Below the pieces are notes generated by a model. The model had not been told where the DNA came from and made no database searches. It was given only the letters and a program-made list of their open reading frames with translations. A DNA stretch of 64,000 nucleotides from Roseitranquillus sediminis (GTDB taxonomy: Bacteria; Pseudomonadota; Alphaproteobacteria; Rhodobacterales; Rhodobacteraceae). The stretch is from assembly GCF_016918935.1 (NCBI RefSeq), contig NZ_JAFFOB010000014.1, positions 186,001-250,000 on the forward strand, in the 5' to 3' direction. Positions 28,614 through 38,883 of this stretch are shown here, piece by piece (within the stretch, counting starts at the first letter, position 1; every line of letters starts with the position of its first letter). The position numbers and the translations under genes are program-made.

Positions 28614-30746
28614 GTGCCGGTCAGCCATCGAATCGCCGGCTTACTCGACCACCAGCGCGGACACTTGTTTCCCTGGGTCCCGGTGTGCCTCGGCGTCGGC
28701 ATCGGCATCTATTTCGCGCTGCGGTCCGAGCCGGACACGCTCCACTGGTCGGCACTGGCAGTCGTCGCGCTGGCGCTGCTTGGGGCGATGCGTCTCCTGC
28801 CATCGCTCCGACCGGTGCTTCTCGGCATCGCCCTGGTGATCGCCGGCTTCGGCCTCGCCGGCTGGCGAACGCACGACGTGGCGGCGCCGGTGCTGAGCTT
28901 TCGCTACTACGGACCGGTCGAGGGGCGGATCGTGGCGATCGACCGGTCAATGTCGGAGAAGGTGCGTCTGACACTCGACCGGGTGGTTCTGGAGCGGACG
29001 CCGCCGGCGCGCACGCCTGAGCGTGTGCGTGTCTCGCTGCACGGCGAGCAGGGCATCGTCGACCCGGTGCCGGGGCAGCGGGTAATGATGACCGCCAACC
29101 TCTCTCCGCCGAACGGACCGGTCGAGCCGGGTGGCTTCGACTTTCAGCGGCAGGCATGGTTCCAGCGCCTTGGCGCCGTCGGATACACGCGCACGCCGAT
29201 GCTTCTGGTCGAGCCCGCGGCCCAGGGGCGGGTGGGGCTCTGGATGACCGCGATCCGCGCGCATGTCAGCCAAGCGGTCCAGACGGCGCTGCCCGGACGG
29301 GTCGGCGCCTTCGCCGCCGCGATCATGACCGGCGACCGTTCCGGAATGGACCGGGAGACGCTGGCCTCGCTGCGAGCTTCGAACCTCGCGCACCTCCTGG
29401 CGATCTCGGGCCTGCACATGGGCCTCCTGAGCGGCTTCGTCTTCGCGGCTCTGCGCTATGGCCTGGCGGCGGTCCCAGGCGTCGGATTGCGGCTCAACAC
29501 CAAGAAAATCGCGGCCGTGGCGGCACTCGGCGCCGCCGCCTTCTATCTCGGCCTCTCGGGCGGCAACGTTGCGACCGAGCGGGCCTTCATCATGGTGGCG
29601 GTAATGTTGGTCGCGGTGCTGCTGGACCGGCGCGCGCTGTCGCTGCGCGCGGTGGCGCTGGCGGCGATAATCGTTCTCTTCCTCAGGCCCGAGGCGCTTG
29701 TGGGACCCGGCTTCCAGATGTCCTTTGCCGCGACGGTGGCGCTGGTCGGCGCCTACGGCTGGCTGCGCGACCTCAACCTGCCGAAGATGCCGGTCCTGCT
29801 GGCGCCCCTCGGCGGCGCGCTCGTGTCTTCGGGCATTGCCGGCGCGGCGACCGCGCCGTTCGGCGCGGTGCATTTCAACCAGGTCTCGCATTACGGCCTG
29901 CTCGCAAACTCGCTCTCGGTGCCGCTGATGGGATCGATCGTCATCCCGGGCGCGGTGCTCTCGGCCATCCTCGCCCCGTTTGGGTTCGGCTGGGTGGGGC
30001 TTGCGCTGATGGCGCCCGCCATCGCCTGGATCCTCGGCGTCTCGGACTGGGTGGCGGGTCTCAGCGGAAGTCTGAGCTACGTACCTGCGCCCGGTACCGC
30101 CGTCCTTCCGCTCATCGCGTTCGGCGGCCTCTGGGTAATCCTCTGGCAGGGGCGGCTGCGGCTCGCCGGGGTGGTGCCGATGGTGCTCGCGATGGCGCTC
30201 TGGGTGCAGACGGAGCGACCGGCAGTGCTGGTTTCGCCGACCGGCGGTCTCGTCGGCGTAATGACCGACGCGGGCCGCGTGGTCAGCAAGCCCAAGGGCG
30301 AAGGTTTCGCAGCTTCAAGCTGGCTCGAGAACGATGGCGACGGCGCGGGGCAGGCCGAGGCGTCGACACGCCCGCTGTTCCGGCCTGCGGCGGAGGGTGC
30401 AGCCGCGTTCGAGGTTTCCGGCGTCCGTTTGCTGCACCTGACAGGCCGCGGGTCCGCCGCGCGGGCTGAGCGGCTTTGCGAGCCGGGGGTGGTCGTAATC
30501 CTTTCTGGCGACGCCGGCTTCGACGGGCCCTGCCGAGTACTCGACCGGCCGACGCTTGAGGAGGAGGGCGGCGTCGCAATGCGCGCCACCCGCCACGGCC
30601 TGATGATCTCGGGCGTTCTCGAGACCCGCGGCGCGCGGCCATGGACCGGCTCGCCCCGAGTCGCATCCGGCCGCAGTGGGCAGGACGTTGCAGAGGGGCG
30701 GCTCGCCCGCCTCCTTTCGATCTTCCGATCGAGGCAGGGCGCCTAG
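28614..30746 (+). CDS. comEC: ComEC/Rec2 family DNA-uptake channel protein
   Basis: 710-aa membrane protein: N-terminal helices and a DUF4131-like OB region, then the competence domain with [20 protein letters not shown] and [15 protein letters not shown]. The C-terminal metallo-beta-lactamase-like domain expected in Gram-positive ComEC is absent, as common in alphaproteobacteria. GTG start with GGAGAGGA upstream. Known role: passage of single-stranded DNA through the inner membrane. It converges on lexA, the two stop codons sharing CTAG at 30743-30746. Confidence 0.9.
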   Translation: MPVSHRIAGLLDHQRGHLFPWVPVCLGVGIGIYFALRSEPDTLHWSALAVVALALLGAMRLLPSLRPVLLGIALVIAGFGLAGWRTHDVAAPVLSFRYYGPVEGRIVAIDRSMSEKVRLTLDRVVLERTPPARTPERVRVSLHGEQGIVDPVPGQRVMMTANLSPPNGPVEPGGFDFQRQAWFQRLGAVGYTRTPMLLVEPAAQGRVGLWMTAIRAHVSQAVQTALPGRVGAFAAAIMTGDRSGMDRETLASLRASNLAHLLAISGLHMGLLSGFVFAALRYGLAAVPGVGLRLNTKKIAAVAALGAAAFYLGLSGGNVATERAFIMVAVMLVAVLLDRRALSLRAVALAAIIVLFLRPEALVGPGFQMSFAATVALVGAYGWLRDLNLPKMPVLLAPLGGALVSSGIAGAATAPFGAVHFNQVSHYGLLANSLSVPLMGSIVIPGAVLSAILAPFGFGWVGLALMAPAIAWILGVSDWVAGLSGSLSYVPAPGTAVLPLIAFGGLWVILWQGRLRLAGVVPMVLAMALWVQTERPAVLVSPTGGLVGVMTDAGRVVSKPKGEGFAASSWLENDGDGAGQAEASTRPLFRPAAEGAAAFEVSGVRLLHLTGRGSAARAERLCEPGVVVILSGDAGFDGPCRVLDRPTLEEEGGVAMRATRHGLMISGVLETRGARPWTGSPRVASGRSGQDVAEGRLARLLSIFRSRQGA

Positions 30747-31435
30747 TAGGTCCGGATCAGCCCGACGAGGCATCCCTGGATCTTGACCTGGTCGCCGCGA
30801 TAGATGCGCGTCTCGTACGCCGGATTGGCGGCCTCGAGCGCGACGGAGCCTCCCTGGCGGCGATAGCGTTTCAGCGTCGCTTCCTGGCCGTCCACCAGAG
30901 CGACCACGATCTGTCCGTTCTCGGCCGTCTGCGCCTCGCGGATCACCACGACATCCCCGTCATTGATCCCCGCCTGGATCATCGAGTCGCCCTTCACCTC
31001 AAGCGCATAGTGATGGTGCGCACCCGAGAGCATCTGCCCAGGCACGGCAACGCTGTGGCTGACCTCGCTGATCGCCTCGATCGGCACGCCCGCGGCGATC
31101 CGGCCCATCACCGGCAGCTCAACCGCATGGACCTCCACCGGCATGGCGTTCGCCGGACGTTCCGGCGCCTGCCCGGCGTCGCCTTCGATCACCTTCGGGA
31201 CGAAGCCTGCCGGCTCCATCGCGTCAGGCAGGCGCACGATCTCGATGGCGCGGGCACGGTGCGCGAGGCGGCGGATGAAGCCCCGCTCCTCCAAGGCGGT
31301 GATGAGGCGATGGATGCCCGACTTCGACCGCAGGTCGAGTGCGTCCTTCATCTCGTCGAACGACGGTGGTACGCCGTCCCGCTGGACCCGCTTGTGAATG
31401 AATTCGAGCAGTTGGAGTTGCTTGCGTGTGAGCAT
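30743..31435 (-). CDS. lexA: LexA repressor
   Basis: 230-aa SOS repressor. N-terminal winged helix ([20 protein letters not shown] to about residue 65), self-cleavage site Ala115-Gly116 in GRIAAGV, catalytic Ser151 in VKGDSM and Lys189 in EATLKRY. RecA-stimulated autocleavage derepresses the regulon. A matching operator precedes the gene within the end of moeA. Confidence 0.98.
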   Translation of the reverse strand: MLTRKQLQLLEFIHKRVQRDGVPPSFDEMKDALDLRSKSGIHRLITALEERGFIRRLAHRARAIEIVRLPDAMEPAGFVPKVIEGDAGQAPERPANAMPVEVHAVELPVMGRIAAGVPIEAISEVSHSVAVPGQMLSGAHHHYALEVKGDSMIQAGINDGDVVVIREAQTAENGQIVVALVDGQEATLKRYRRQGGSVALEAANPAYETRIYRGDQVKIQGCLVGLIRTY

Positions 31436-31479
31436 CAGGGTTCTCCCGCACCAGGCAGCCGCGACGGGCGTTCCGGTAT

Positions 31480-31494
31480 GTTCTACGCCCGTTC
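31480..31494 (-). promoter_or_regulatory. LexA box (GTTC-N7-GTTC) before lexA
   Basis: GTTCTACGCCCGTTC on the plus strand is an exact match to the alphaproteobacterial LexA direct repeat GTTCN7GTTC, 45 bases upstream of the lexA ATG. It overlaps the last codons and stop of moeA. An additional GTTC six bases before the first half-site lies at 31470. Autoregulation of lexA independent of the upstream operon is the expected meaning. Confidence 0.85.
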
Positions 31495-32685
31495 CCGGTT
31501 TGGGTCAAACACACACGTGATCGGCAGATACTCGAGAACCGTGCCTGTCTCGCGTGCGGGATCATTCGGCGGCCGCACGATGAGACAGTCGGACGACGCG
31601 AGCACAGAGAGGAGGGCGCTGTCCTGACTCTCCGCCGGCAGCAGGCCCCGCGGCCCGAGCCGTCCGCGCATGTAATGCTCGCGCGGGCCATTGGCCGCCA
31701 CGGGTGCCGCCAGTGGTGCGTTCCGTCGAAGCGCGGGTCCGCGCCCGCGGCCCAGCATCGCGCCCAGCGCAGGCAGAAGAAACACCTGCCCGCAGACCAT
31801 CGCCGAGACCGGGTTGCCCGGCAGCCCAATCATCGGCACGCCGTTCAGGCGTCCGGACATCAGCGGCTTGCCTGGCCGCATGGCGACCTTGTGGAATGAC
31901 CGCTCCATGCCCAGGCTCGCGGCCACGCGAGCCACCAGGTCGTGCTCGCCCACCGACGCGCCGCCGATCGTCACCACGAGGTCCGCGTCGTGAGCCAACG
32001 ACAGGACCGCCCGCAGCGACGCCTCGTTGTCCCGCGCGATCGGCAGGACGCGCGGCGCGCCGCCGGCCGCTCGGACCATGGCGGCGAGGCCGAGCGCGTT
32101 CGAGGAGACGATCTGCGACGATGCCGGCCCCTCTCCCGGCATCACCAGCTCGTCCCCCGTCGCGACCAGCGCCACCACGGGCCGGCGCACGACCGGGATG
32201 CGTGCGAGGTTCATCGCGGCAAGGAGCGCGATGTCTGCCGGCCCGAGCCGCCTCGGCTCCATCACGTCGCCCACGCGAAAGTCCGCTCCGGCCGCGCGGA
32301 CGTACGGGCCGGGGTCAAGCGTCTCCCCAAGCACGATGAGCGTCCCGTCTCGTCGCACGTCCTCCTGGATTACGACCCGGTCTGCCCCCTCCGGCACCGG
32401 CGCGCCGGTGAAGATCCGCACCGCCTGTCCCGCCGCGACCGTGCCTGCGAACGCGCCTCCCGCTGCCACGTCGCCGACGACCTGCAGCCTCGCACCGGGC
32501 GCCACGTCCTGCGACCGCACGGCATATCCGTCCATGATGGAGGCGCGGAAGGGCGGCTGATCGCGCCGCGCCTCGACCCGCTCGGCCAGCACGCGACCAC
32601 CTGCTTCGGATAGTGCGACTTCCTCGGCGTCGAGCCGGTCGACCAGCGCCAGGACACGGTCCAGCGCCTCCGCGACCGAGATCAT
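31483..32685 (-). CDS. moeA: Molybdopterin molybdotransferase MoeA
   Basis: 400 aa. MoeA inserts molybdate into adenylylated molybdopterin. Seen are [12 protein letters not shown], the [16 protein letters not shown] segment, the MoCF-binding stretch [15 protein letters not shown] and [11 protein letters not shown]. Its ATG overlaps the moaC stop (ATGA). Confidence 0.95.
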   Translation of the reverse strand: MISVAEALDRVLALVDRLDAEEVALSEAGGRVLAERVEARRDQPPFRASIMDGYAVRSQDVAPGARLQVVGDVAAGGAFAGTVAAGQAVRIFTGAPVPEGADRVVIQEDVRRDGTLIVLGETLDPGPYVRAAGADFRVGDVMEPRRLGPADIALLAAMNLARIPVVRRPVVALVATGDELVMPGEGPASSQIVSSNALGLAAMVRAAGGAPRVLPIARDNEASLRAVLSLAHDADLVVTIGGASVGEHDLVARVAASLGMERSFHKVAMRPGKPLMSGRLNGVPMIGLPGNPVSAMVCGQVFLLPALGAMLGRGRGPALRRNAPLAAPVAANGPREHYMRGRLGPRGLLPAESQDSALLSVLASSDCLIVRPPNDPARETGTVLEYLPITCVFDPNRERA

Positions 32686-33161
32686 CGTGGCGCCTCGTAG
32701 CGCCCCGACTTGCCGCCCTCCTTCAGCACCAGGCGAATGCCGCCGATCACCATCGACTTCTCGACCGCCTTGACCATGTCGTAGAGCGTCAGGGCGGCGA
32801 CATTGACCGCCGTCAGCGCCTCCATCTCGACCCCGGTGCGGCCGGTTGTCCGCACCGTCGCCTCGATCCGCACGCCGGGCAGCGACGGGTCCGGCGTCAG
32901 CTCGACCGAGACCTTGCTGATCGGCAGCGGGTGGCAGAGCGGGATCAGCTCGGACGTCCGCTTCGCGCCCATGATCCCGGCGAGGCGCGCGACGCCCAGC
33001 ACGTCACCCTTCTCGGCGCGGCCCTCGACGATCAGCGCCAGCGTCTCGGCGGACATGGCCACATGACCCGCCGCGACGGCCGTCCGCGCCGTCTCGGCCT
33101 TCTCCGAGACGTCGACCATGTGCGCATGGCCCTCGCGGTCGAAGTGGGTGAGGCCCGCCAT
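32682..33161 (-). CDS. moaC: Cyclic pyranopterin monophosphate synthase MoaC
   Basis: 159-aa enzyme completing cyclic pyranopterin formation in molybdenum cofactor synthesis. Motifs: [36 protein letters not shown] and the C-terminal [19 protein letters not shown]. The start overlaps the trpC stop by one base (TGATG). Confidence 0.97.
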   Translation of the reverse strand: MAGLTHFDREGHAHMVDVSEKAETARTAVAAGHVAMSAETLALIVEGRAEKGDVLGVARLAGIMGAKRTSELIPLCHPLPISKVSVELTPDPSLPGVRIEATVRTTGRTGVEMEALTAVNVAALTLYDMVKAVEKSMVIGGIRLVLKEGGKSGRYEAPR

Positions 33162-33952
33162 CAGGCGCCGTTCAGCAGACGCCGCGTCGCCGCTGCCACG
33201 TCGTCCTGCCGCATCAGGCTCTCGCCGACGAGGAACGCCCGCGCGCCGTGACTTGCAAGGTCGACGAGGTCGACGTGCGCGCCGAGACCCGACTCCGCCA
33301 CCACCAGCCGCTCCGCCGGGATTCGCGGCGCAAGACGGCGGGTCGTGCCGAGGTCGGTCTGGAAGGTCCTAAGGTCACGATTGTTGATCCCGATCAGCGG
33401 CGAGCGCAGCGCGAGCGCCCGGTCGAGCTCGGCCTCGTCGTGCACTTCGATCAACGCGTCCATGCCCCAGTCGAGCGCCGCGTCCTCGATCTCGCGCGCC
33501 TGCCCGTCCCCGACCGATGCCATGATGATCAGGATGCAGTCGGCGCCGAGCGCGCGCGCCTCCGCCACCTGCCATGGATCGTAGAGGAAATCCTTGCGCA
33601 GCACCGGCAGGTCCACCGCCTCGCGCGCCGCCTGCAGGTAGGTGTCGGCGCCCTGGAATGACGGGCCGTCGGTTAGCACCGACAGGCATGTCGCGCCGCC
33701 CTCTGCATAGGCGCGGGCGAGCGCCGGCGGGTCGAAATCCTCACGGATCAGGCCCTTCGACGGGCTCGCCTTCTTGATCTCCGCGATCAGGCCGAACCCC
33801 TCACGCGACGCGGCGCGGAGACGGTCGGCGAAGCCGCGCACGGGGCCAGCCGAACGCGCGGCGGCCTCGACCTCGCTCGTCGGGCGGGCCGCCTTGCGTT
33901 CGGCCACCTCCTCGAGCTTGTACGCCTTGATCCTGTCGAGCACGGTCGTCAT
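33161..33952 (-). CDS. trpC: Indole-3-glycerol phosphate synthase
   Basis: 263-aa TIM-barrel enzyme of tryptophan synthesis. Characteristic are [50 protein letters not shown] and [13 protein letters not shown]. Single-function form, not fused to TrpF. Confidence 0.97.
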   Translation of the reverse strand: MTTVLDRIKAYKLEEVAERKAARPTSEVEAAARSAGPVRGFADRLRAASREGFGLIAEIKKASPSKGLIREDFDPPALARAYAEGGATCLSVLTDGPSFQGADTYLQAAREAVDLPVLRKDFLYDPWQVAEARALGADCILIIMASVGDGQAREIEDAALDWGMDALIEVHDEAELDRALALRSPLIGINNRDLRTFQTDLGTTRRLAPRIPAERLVVAESGLGAHVDLVDLASHGARAFLVGESLMRQDDVAAATRRLLNGA

Positions 33953-33961
33953 GCCACGGAC

Positions 33962-34678
33962 CTATCGCGCCGCCTCGCCGAAGGGAAGCATCGGCGCGCC
34001 CCGGCACCAGTCGATCGGTGTCTCGCCACGCGCGACGAGCCAGTCGTTGACCTGGCCGAAAGGGCGCGAGCCGAAGAACCCGGTGCGCGCGGACAGCGGC
34101 GACGGGTGTGGCGATTCGATGACGAGGTGGTCGCCCGGGTCAATGTGCCGCGCCATCGCCTGCGCCGGCCGGCCCCAGAGGACGAAGGCTGTCGGCCGGA
34201 GCGAGACATGCCCGATGACCTCGGCCGCGAGGCGTTGCCAGCCGAGCCGCCGATGCCCGTTCGCCGCACCCGCAGGCACCGTGAGGCAGGTGTTGAGCAG
34301 CAAAACCCCCTGCCGCGCCCAGCCCGACAGGTCGCCGTCCGGCAGACGGCACCCCTGGTCGGCCTCGAGCTCGGCGAAGACGTTGGCCAGCGAACGGGGC
34401 AGGGGCGTGCGGGGCTGCACCGAGAAGGCGAGACCGTCGGCATGGCCGGGCGTCGGGTAGGGATCCTGGCCAAGGATCACCGCTCGCACCGCGTCGGGCG
34501 GACAGGCCTCCAGCGCCGCGAATAACCGATGCGGAGGCGGCAAGACGGACCGCGTCTCGTCCGCGAGCGCGCGCCTCACGCCGGGCCAGGTTGTGGCGAA
34601 GAAGGGCAGGTGCGCCCAGCAGGTGGGCGGCCTTGGAAAGCAGACGTCATGAGGCACGAGTGGCGCGGCCCGGCTCAT
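33962..34678 (-). CDS. ung: Uracil-DNA glycosylase (family 1)
   Basis: 238 aa. Removes uracil from DNA. The catalytic water-activating motif [20 protein letters not shown] and the C-terminal [17 protein letters not shown] are exact family hallmarks. It lies inside the trp operon: its ATG overlaps the trpD stop (ATGA) and trpC follows after nine bases, so it must be co-expressed with tryptophan genes and lies upstream of lexA. Confidence 0.96.
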   Translation of the reverse strand: MSRAAPLVPHDVCFPRPPTCWAHLPFFATTWPGVRRALADETRSVLPPPHRLFAALEACPPDAVRAVILGQDPYPTPGHADGLAFSVQPRTPLPRSLANVFAELEADQGCRLPDGDLSGWARQGVLLLNTCLTVPAGAANGHRRLGWQRLAAEVIGHVSLRPTAFVLWGRPAQAMARHIDPGDHLVIESPHPSPLSARTGFFGSRPFGQVNDWLVARGETPIDWCRGAPMLPFGEAAR

Positions 34679-35691
34679 GACGCGGACGTGATGCGGGCCA
34701 ACCCCTCGACCTTGTGGCGGGCGCGGCCGCTGTCGATGCTCTCCCGCGCAATCTCCACGCCCTGCGCCAAGCTCTCGGCGCGGTCCGCAATCGTCAGCGC
34801 CGCCGCAGAGTTCAGGAGGACCGCGTCGCGGTAGGCTGACGACTCGCCCGCGAGCAGTGCGCGGAAGGCGCGACCGTTCTCCTCAGGTGTGCCGCCGAGC
34901 ACGGCCTCGAACGGGTGGACCGGTAGCCCGGCATCCTCGGGGTGCATCTCGTGCTCGGTCACCGCGCCATCGTCCAGCGCCGCCACCGCCGTGGTGCCGG
35001 CGATCGAGAGCTCGTCCGTGCCATCCGATCCGTGCACGATCCAGGCCCGCTCGCTCCCCAGGCGGGCCAGCGTCTCGGCCATCGGACGGATCAGCGTGGC
35101 GGAGAAGGCGCCGGTGAGCTGCCGCCGCACGCCCGCCGGATTGGTCAGCGGCCCGAGGATGTTGAAGATCGTCCGCGTCCCGAGCTCGGACCGCGCAGGC
35201 GCCACGTGTGCAATGGCAGGGTGATGCATCGGCGCCATCATGAAGCCGATGCCTACCTCGTCGAGCGCACGCTCGACCACATCCGGACCGACCATGACCT
35301 TCACGCCCATCTGGGAGAGCGCGTCCGCCGCGCCGGATTTGGACGACAGGTTCCGGTTGCCATGCTTGGCCACCGGCACGCCGGCGCCCGCCACCACGAA
35401 AGCCGCCGCGGTCGAGATGTTGAGCGTGCCCTTGCCGTCACCGCCGGTGCCGACGATGTCGATGGCGTCCCTCGGCGCGCGCACCCGGCGGCACTTGGAG
35501 CGCATCACGGCCGCCGCGGCGGCGTACTCCTCAACCGTCTCGCCGCGGGTGCGGAGCGTCATCAGGAGACCGCCGATCTGGCTCGGCGTCGCATCACCCT
35601 CGAAGAGGATGGTGAACGCTCGCTCCGCCTCCTCGCGGCTCAGCGGGCGCTCGACGGCGGCGGCGATCAGGGGCTTCAGCGCGTCGCTCAT
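34675..35691 (-). CDS. trpD: Anthranilate phosphoribosyltransferase
   Basis: 338-aa enzyme transferring phosphoribose to anthranilate. The PRPP-binding motif [17 protein letters not shown] and the anthranilate-binding [17 protein letters not shown] are clear. Overlaps trpG upstream and ung downstream by ATGA junctions. Confidence 0.97.
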   Translation of the reverse strand: MSDALKPLIAAAVERPLSREEAERAFTILFEGDATPSQIGGLLMTLRTRGETVEEYAAAAAVMRSKCRRVRAPRDAIDIVGTGGDGKGTLNISTAAAFVVAGAGVPVAKHGNRNLSSKSGAADALSQMGVKVMVGPDVVERALDEVGIGFMMAPMHHPAIAHVAPARSELGTRTIFNILGPLTNPAGVRRQLTGAFSATLIRPMAETLARLGSERAWIVHGSDGTDELSIAGTTAVAALDDGAVTEHEMHPEDAGLPVHPFEAVLGGTPEENGRAFRALLAGESSAYRDAVLLNSAAALTIADRAESLAQGVEIARESIDSGRARHKVEGLARITSAS

Positions 35692-36269
35692 GCGGGGACC
35701 GGCGCCAGGCTCAGGAAGTTGCGGAGCAGGCGGTGTCCATGTTCGGACGCGATGCTCTCGGGGTGGAACTGCACCCCGTGGATCGGGAGCGTGGCGTGGC
35801 TGAGGCCCATGATCGTGCCGTCATCGACCCAAGCCGTGACGCGCAGATCCGGCGGCAGCGTCTCGCGCTCTACCGTCAGCGAATGATAGCGCGTAGCGGC
35901 GAAGGGCGATGGCAGGCCGTCGAACGGGCCGCTCGCATCGTGCCTGACCTGCGCCACCTTGCCGTGAACGATCTCACCGGCACGGACGACCTTGCCTCCG
36001 AACGCCTGCCCTATCGCTTGATGGCCGAGGCAGACGCCGAGAAGCGGGACCCGCGCCTCGGCCGCCGCCCGCACCAGCGGCACGCAGACGCCGGCGCGGT
36101 CCGGGTCGCACGGGCCGGGCGACAGCAGGATCGCCTGAGGCCGCATCGCGAGCGCCTCGGCCGCATCCAGCGCATCGTTGCGCCGCACGACCACCTCCAC
36201 GCCCAGTTCGCCCACATAGTGCACGAGGTTCCAGGTGAAGCTGTCGTAATTGTCGATGAGCAGGAGCAA
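35688..36269 (-). CDS. trpG: Anthranilate synthase component II (glutamine amidotransferase)
   Basis: 193-aa class I amidotransferase that supplies ammonia to TrpE. Catalytic Cys80 in [13 protein letters not shown] and the His-Glu pair in [14 protein letters not shown] are present. TTG start chosen because the protein begins [15 protein letters not shown], the family N-terminus. TrpE is not adjacent but 2.6 kb upstream, separated by an opposite-strand gene. Confidence 0.95.
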   Translation of the reverse strand: MLLLIDNYDSFTWNLVHYVGELGVEVVVRRNDALDAAEALAMRPQAILLSPGPCDPDRAGVCVPLVRAAAEARVPLLGVCLGHQAIGQAFGGKVVRAGEIVHGKVAQVRHDASGPFDGLPSPFAATRYHSLTVERETLPPDLRVTAWVDDGTIMGLSHATLPIHGVQFHPESIASEHGHRLLRNFLSLAPVPA

Positions 36270-36372
36270 GGCAGCGGGTCCGTTTGGGGGTGCGCCTCCG
36301 GGCGCAGCGGGCTATTGATGGGGTAGAGCCGCGCCCGGGGTCAAGGGTGCGCGGCCGAGGCAAGGGGCAGGC

Positions 36373-38880
36373 GTGGCGCGAGGTCTCATCTCCGGGCTGG
36401 CTTGGGGACTGGCGGCGGGCACCGTCGCGCTCCTCACTCTGTCCCAGGTGGCCGACTACCGGCAGTTGGTCGGCCCGTCTCTGGGCGCGCCGGAGGTTCC
36501 GGCAGGCAGCGGGTTTCACCGAGACCGGGTGGATCGGCAGGTTGCGCTTCCGGCCGCAGAGGAGGCGCGGCCAAGGGCGCCGAGGCCCGCCGCACCGGCA
36601 GCGTCCGAAGCGGTCGATGCGCCAGCCGCAGCGAGCGAAGCCGCCGCGCCGCCGCCCGCCCAGCCGGATCCCGTTCCACTGTCGCGCGGTCCCGAGACGC
36701 CGGGGGCAGGATCCGACGCGGGCTCCGCGACGGCAGCGGACCCACCGGCCGTGCCCCGGCCGATCCGGCCGCTCGCGGAGCCCGGCGGCGATGCGGGGCC
36801 GCAGCGCCGAAGCGAGGACGTGGAAGGCGTGCCTGCGGCGTCGCCCTCGCGGCTTGATCCGGAACCCGGCGTGGACGAGGCGCCCGCGCCCGATGACCCG
36901 TCAGGCCCTGTGCCGCCTGCCGAGACGCCTCTGCCACCAGCCGGCGCGGCCCCAGCCGACGTACCGCCGAATCCACCGCTCGACGCCGCCCGGCCGACAC
37001 CTGCCGCGGTGCCGGACGCGCCCGCAGCGGCGGAGCCGGATCCGCTCGCCGCGCCCGCGGTCGACGCGGCCGCAGGACCACGCGCAACCACGCCGACCGC
37101 TCCGCCTGCCGCCATGGCGGTCGCGGTACCTCCAACGCGCCACGATGCGCCGGCACCGCCGGAGGAACTGGGGCCGGTCGGAACCGAACAGGTCACCGCT
37201 CTGGCGCCGCCCGCTCCGGCCGCCTCCGCCACGCCGCCGCCAACTGCCCCACCGGCGTTGCCGCCTGGCGGTGCGGCGACTGCCTTGCTGTCTGCACCAG
37301 GTTCAGCGGACGGCGATCTTCGCGCGGAGCGGCTGCAAGACCGGCCCCCAGTCTCGACGCATCTCGATTCTCGAGCACCGTCACCGGAAGATACTCCCGA
37401 AGTCCGGGCGCCCGCGCCCGACAGGACCGACGCGTCCGCGTGGCCATTCCTCGTCGCGGCGCCCGATGCGCCTGACCTGACGCCGGACCCTGCGGCGCCG
37501 CCGGAGGAGCCGCCCGCGCTTCCTGTCCCGCATCCACAGGAGCCGGCCCCGGACGCTTTGAGCCGCACCGCCGCACTGGAGCCGAAGGCGCCCGTGATCA
37601 CGTCGCCGTCGCCCGCCGGCCAGCCCGCGGCGGACAACGCGGCGCCGGCCGTCGCCGGAATTCCTGTCGAAGTGCCGGATCTCGGCGCGGCGCGGCGATC
37701 GCGTCTGGCACCTCCGACGGAGGATGCCGCTCCGGCCGTGAGCTCGCCTCAGGTCGCACGGCGCGAGGGGCCTCCCGCGCCGCTTGCCGGATCTGCCGCT
37801 CCCGACGAGGCCGGTCCCGATGCGCCTGCGGGGCTGCGGGGCGCCGCGCTGACTGACACAGCTCCGGCGCGAGAGGCACGGCCGGGCACCGAAACGACAC
37901 GCGCGCGGGTGCCGGAGCGGCTCGACCTGCCGCCCGTCTCTCCCGTCGCCGGGCCGCCTGCCGCGGCCAGTCCCGCGGCGTCGTCGCCGCCGGATGACGC
38001 GTCACCCCCCGTGCAGCCGCCTCCGCCGGCCGAAATGGGCTGGAGAGCGCAAGCGCCTGCAGGCGAGGAAGCGGCCGCACCGACGCCGACGCAGCCGGAC
38101 GCCTTGCCGGAGCGTTCACCTGCGCTCGTGCCAGCCGCGCCTTCCTCCGAGGCAATGCCGGCGACGATGGGTTTTCGCGAGCTGCCGCGCGTCCGTCGTG
38201 GCGCGGCGTCGCCCGTTGCGGCCAACGACGTCCCACCGCTCGCGTACCGACAGGCACTCGATCAGGAGGCCGCTCTGGTGACGAACGCGGCCGTCGCGCA
38301 GCCGGCGCCGGGACCGCTCATCGGCGTGCTGCTCGTGGCGGATGGTGATGCGGTCGCGGATCTTCCCGCGGGACTTAGCATCGCCGTCGAGGCGGACGTG
38401 GACGCGGCGCAGGCGGAGGCGTGGCGCGCGGCGGGCCACGAGCTGGTTCTGGTTCCACGCGACACCGCCGGTGAGACTGCCTTTCCCATCCGCAGCGCCC
38501 TGTCAGCGGATCTGGAGAGCGTGCCGGCCGCGGCGGTGCTGGCGACGGATGCGGTCGCGGGTGACGATTTGCGCCGGCTGGCGTCCGCGCTGACCGAGTC
38601 GGGTCACGGGCTGGTACTGTCGGGTCCGAGGGTGGCGCCCCTGTCATCGCTGCTGCCGGTGCCGGCGATGCAGATCGACCGGGTCGTCAGCGCCGAGGCA
38701 GGGGCCGACGACTTGCGGCAGGCGCTGGACCGCGCGGCGCTGGTGGCGCGGCGCGACGGGGGCGTGCTGATGGCGATCGAGGCCGACGAGGAGGCGCTGT
38801 CCGTAATGCGCGACTGGCGCGGCCGCGGTGTGGGTCTGGCGCCGGTGTCGAGCCTGCTGCGCCGGCTGGGCGAGTCCTGA
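36373..38880 (+). CDS. Very long Pro/Ala-rich protein with C-terminal divergent polysaccharide deacetylase (YibQ-like) domain
   Basis: 835 aa. A GTG start gives an N-terminal membrane anchor (about residues 3-24). Residues about 50-640 are low-complexity, rich in Pro, Ala, Asp and Glu. From about residue 646 (GPLIGVLLVADGDAV) to the end is a compact domain resembling DUF610/YibQ divergent deacetylases: LPAGLSIAVEADVDAAQAEAWRAAGHELVLVPRD, then repeated strand-helix units. Classical NodB metal motifs are not evident. It separates trpG from trpE on the opposite strand and nearly abuts trpE. Role probably in the envelope; inference. Confidence 0.75.
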   Translation: MARGLISGLAWGLAAGTVALLTLSQVADYRQLVGPSLGAPEVPAGSGFHRDRVDRQVALPAAEEARPRAPRPAAPAASEAVDAPAAASEAAAPPPAQPDPVPLSRGPETPGAGSDAGSATAADPPAVPRPIRPLAEPGGDAGPQRRSEDVEGVPAASPSRLDPEPGVDEAPAPDDPSGPVPPAETPLPPAGAAPADVPPNPPLDAARPTPAAVPDAPAAAEPDPLAAPAVDAAAGPRATTPTAPPAAMAVAVPPTRHDAPAPPEELGPVGTEQVTALAPPAPAASATPPPTAPPALPPGGAATALLSAPGSADGDLRAERLQDRPPVSTHLDSRAPSPEDTPEVRAPAPDRTDASAWPFLVAAPDAPDLTPDPAAPPEEPPALPVPHPQEPAPDALSRTAALEPKAPVITSPSPAGQPAADNAAPAVAGIPVEVPDLGAARRSRLAPPTEDAAPAVSSPQVARREGPPAPLAGSAAPDEAGPDAPAGLRGAALTDTAPAREARPGTETTRARVPERLDLPPVSPVAGPPAAASPAASSPPDDASPPVQPPPPAEMGWRAQAPAGEEAAAPTPTQPDALPERSPALVPAAPSSEAMPATMGFRELPRVRRGAASPVAANDVPPLAYRQALDQEAALVTNAAVAQPAPGPLIGVLLVADGDAVADLPAGLSIAVEADVDAAQAEAWRAAGHELVLVPRDTAGETAFPIRSALSADLESVPAAAVLATDAVAGDDLRRLASALTESGHGLVLSGPRVAPLSSLLPVPAMQIDRVVSAEAGADDLRQALDRAALVARRDGGVLMAIEADEEALSVMRDWRGRGVGLAPVSSLLRRLGES

Positions 38881-38883
38881 GCC

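Noticed and set aside
27275-29020. 581-aa plus-strand frame over gltX and the start of comEC
   Set aside because: It overlaps two well-supported genes on both strands and has shadow-type composition.
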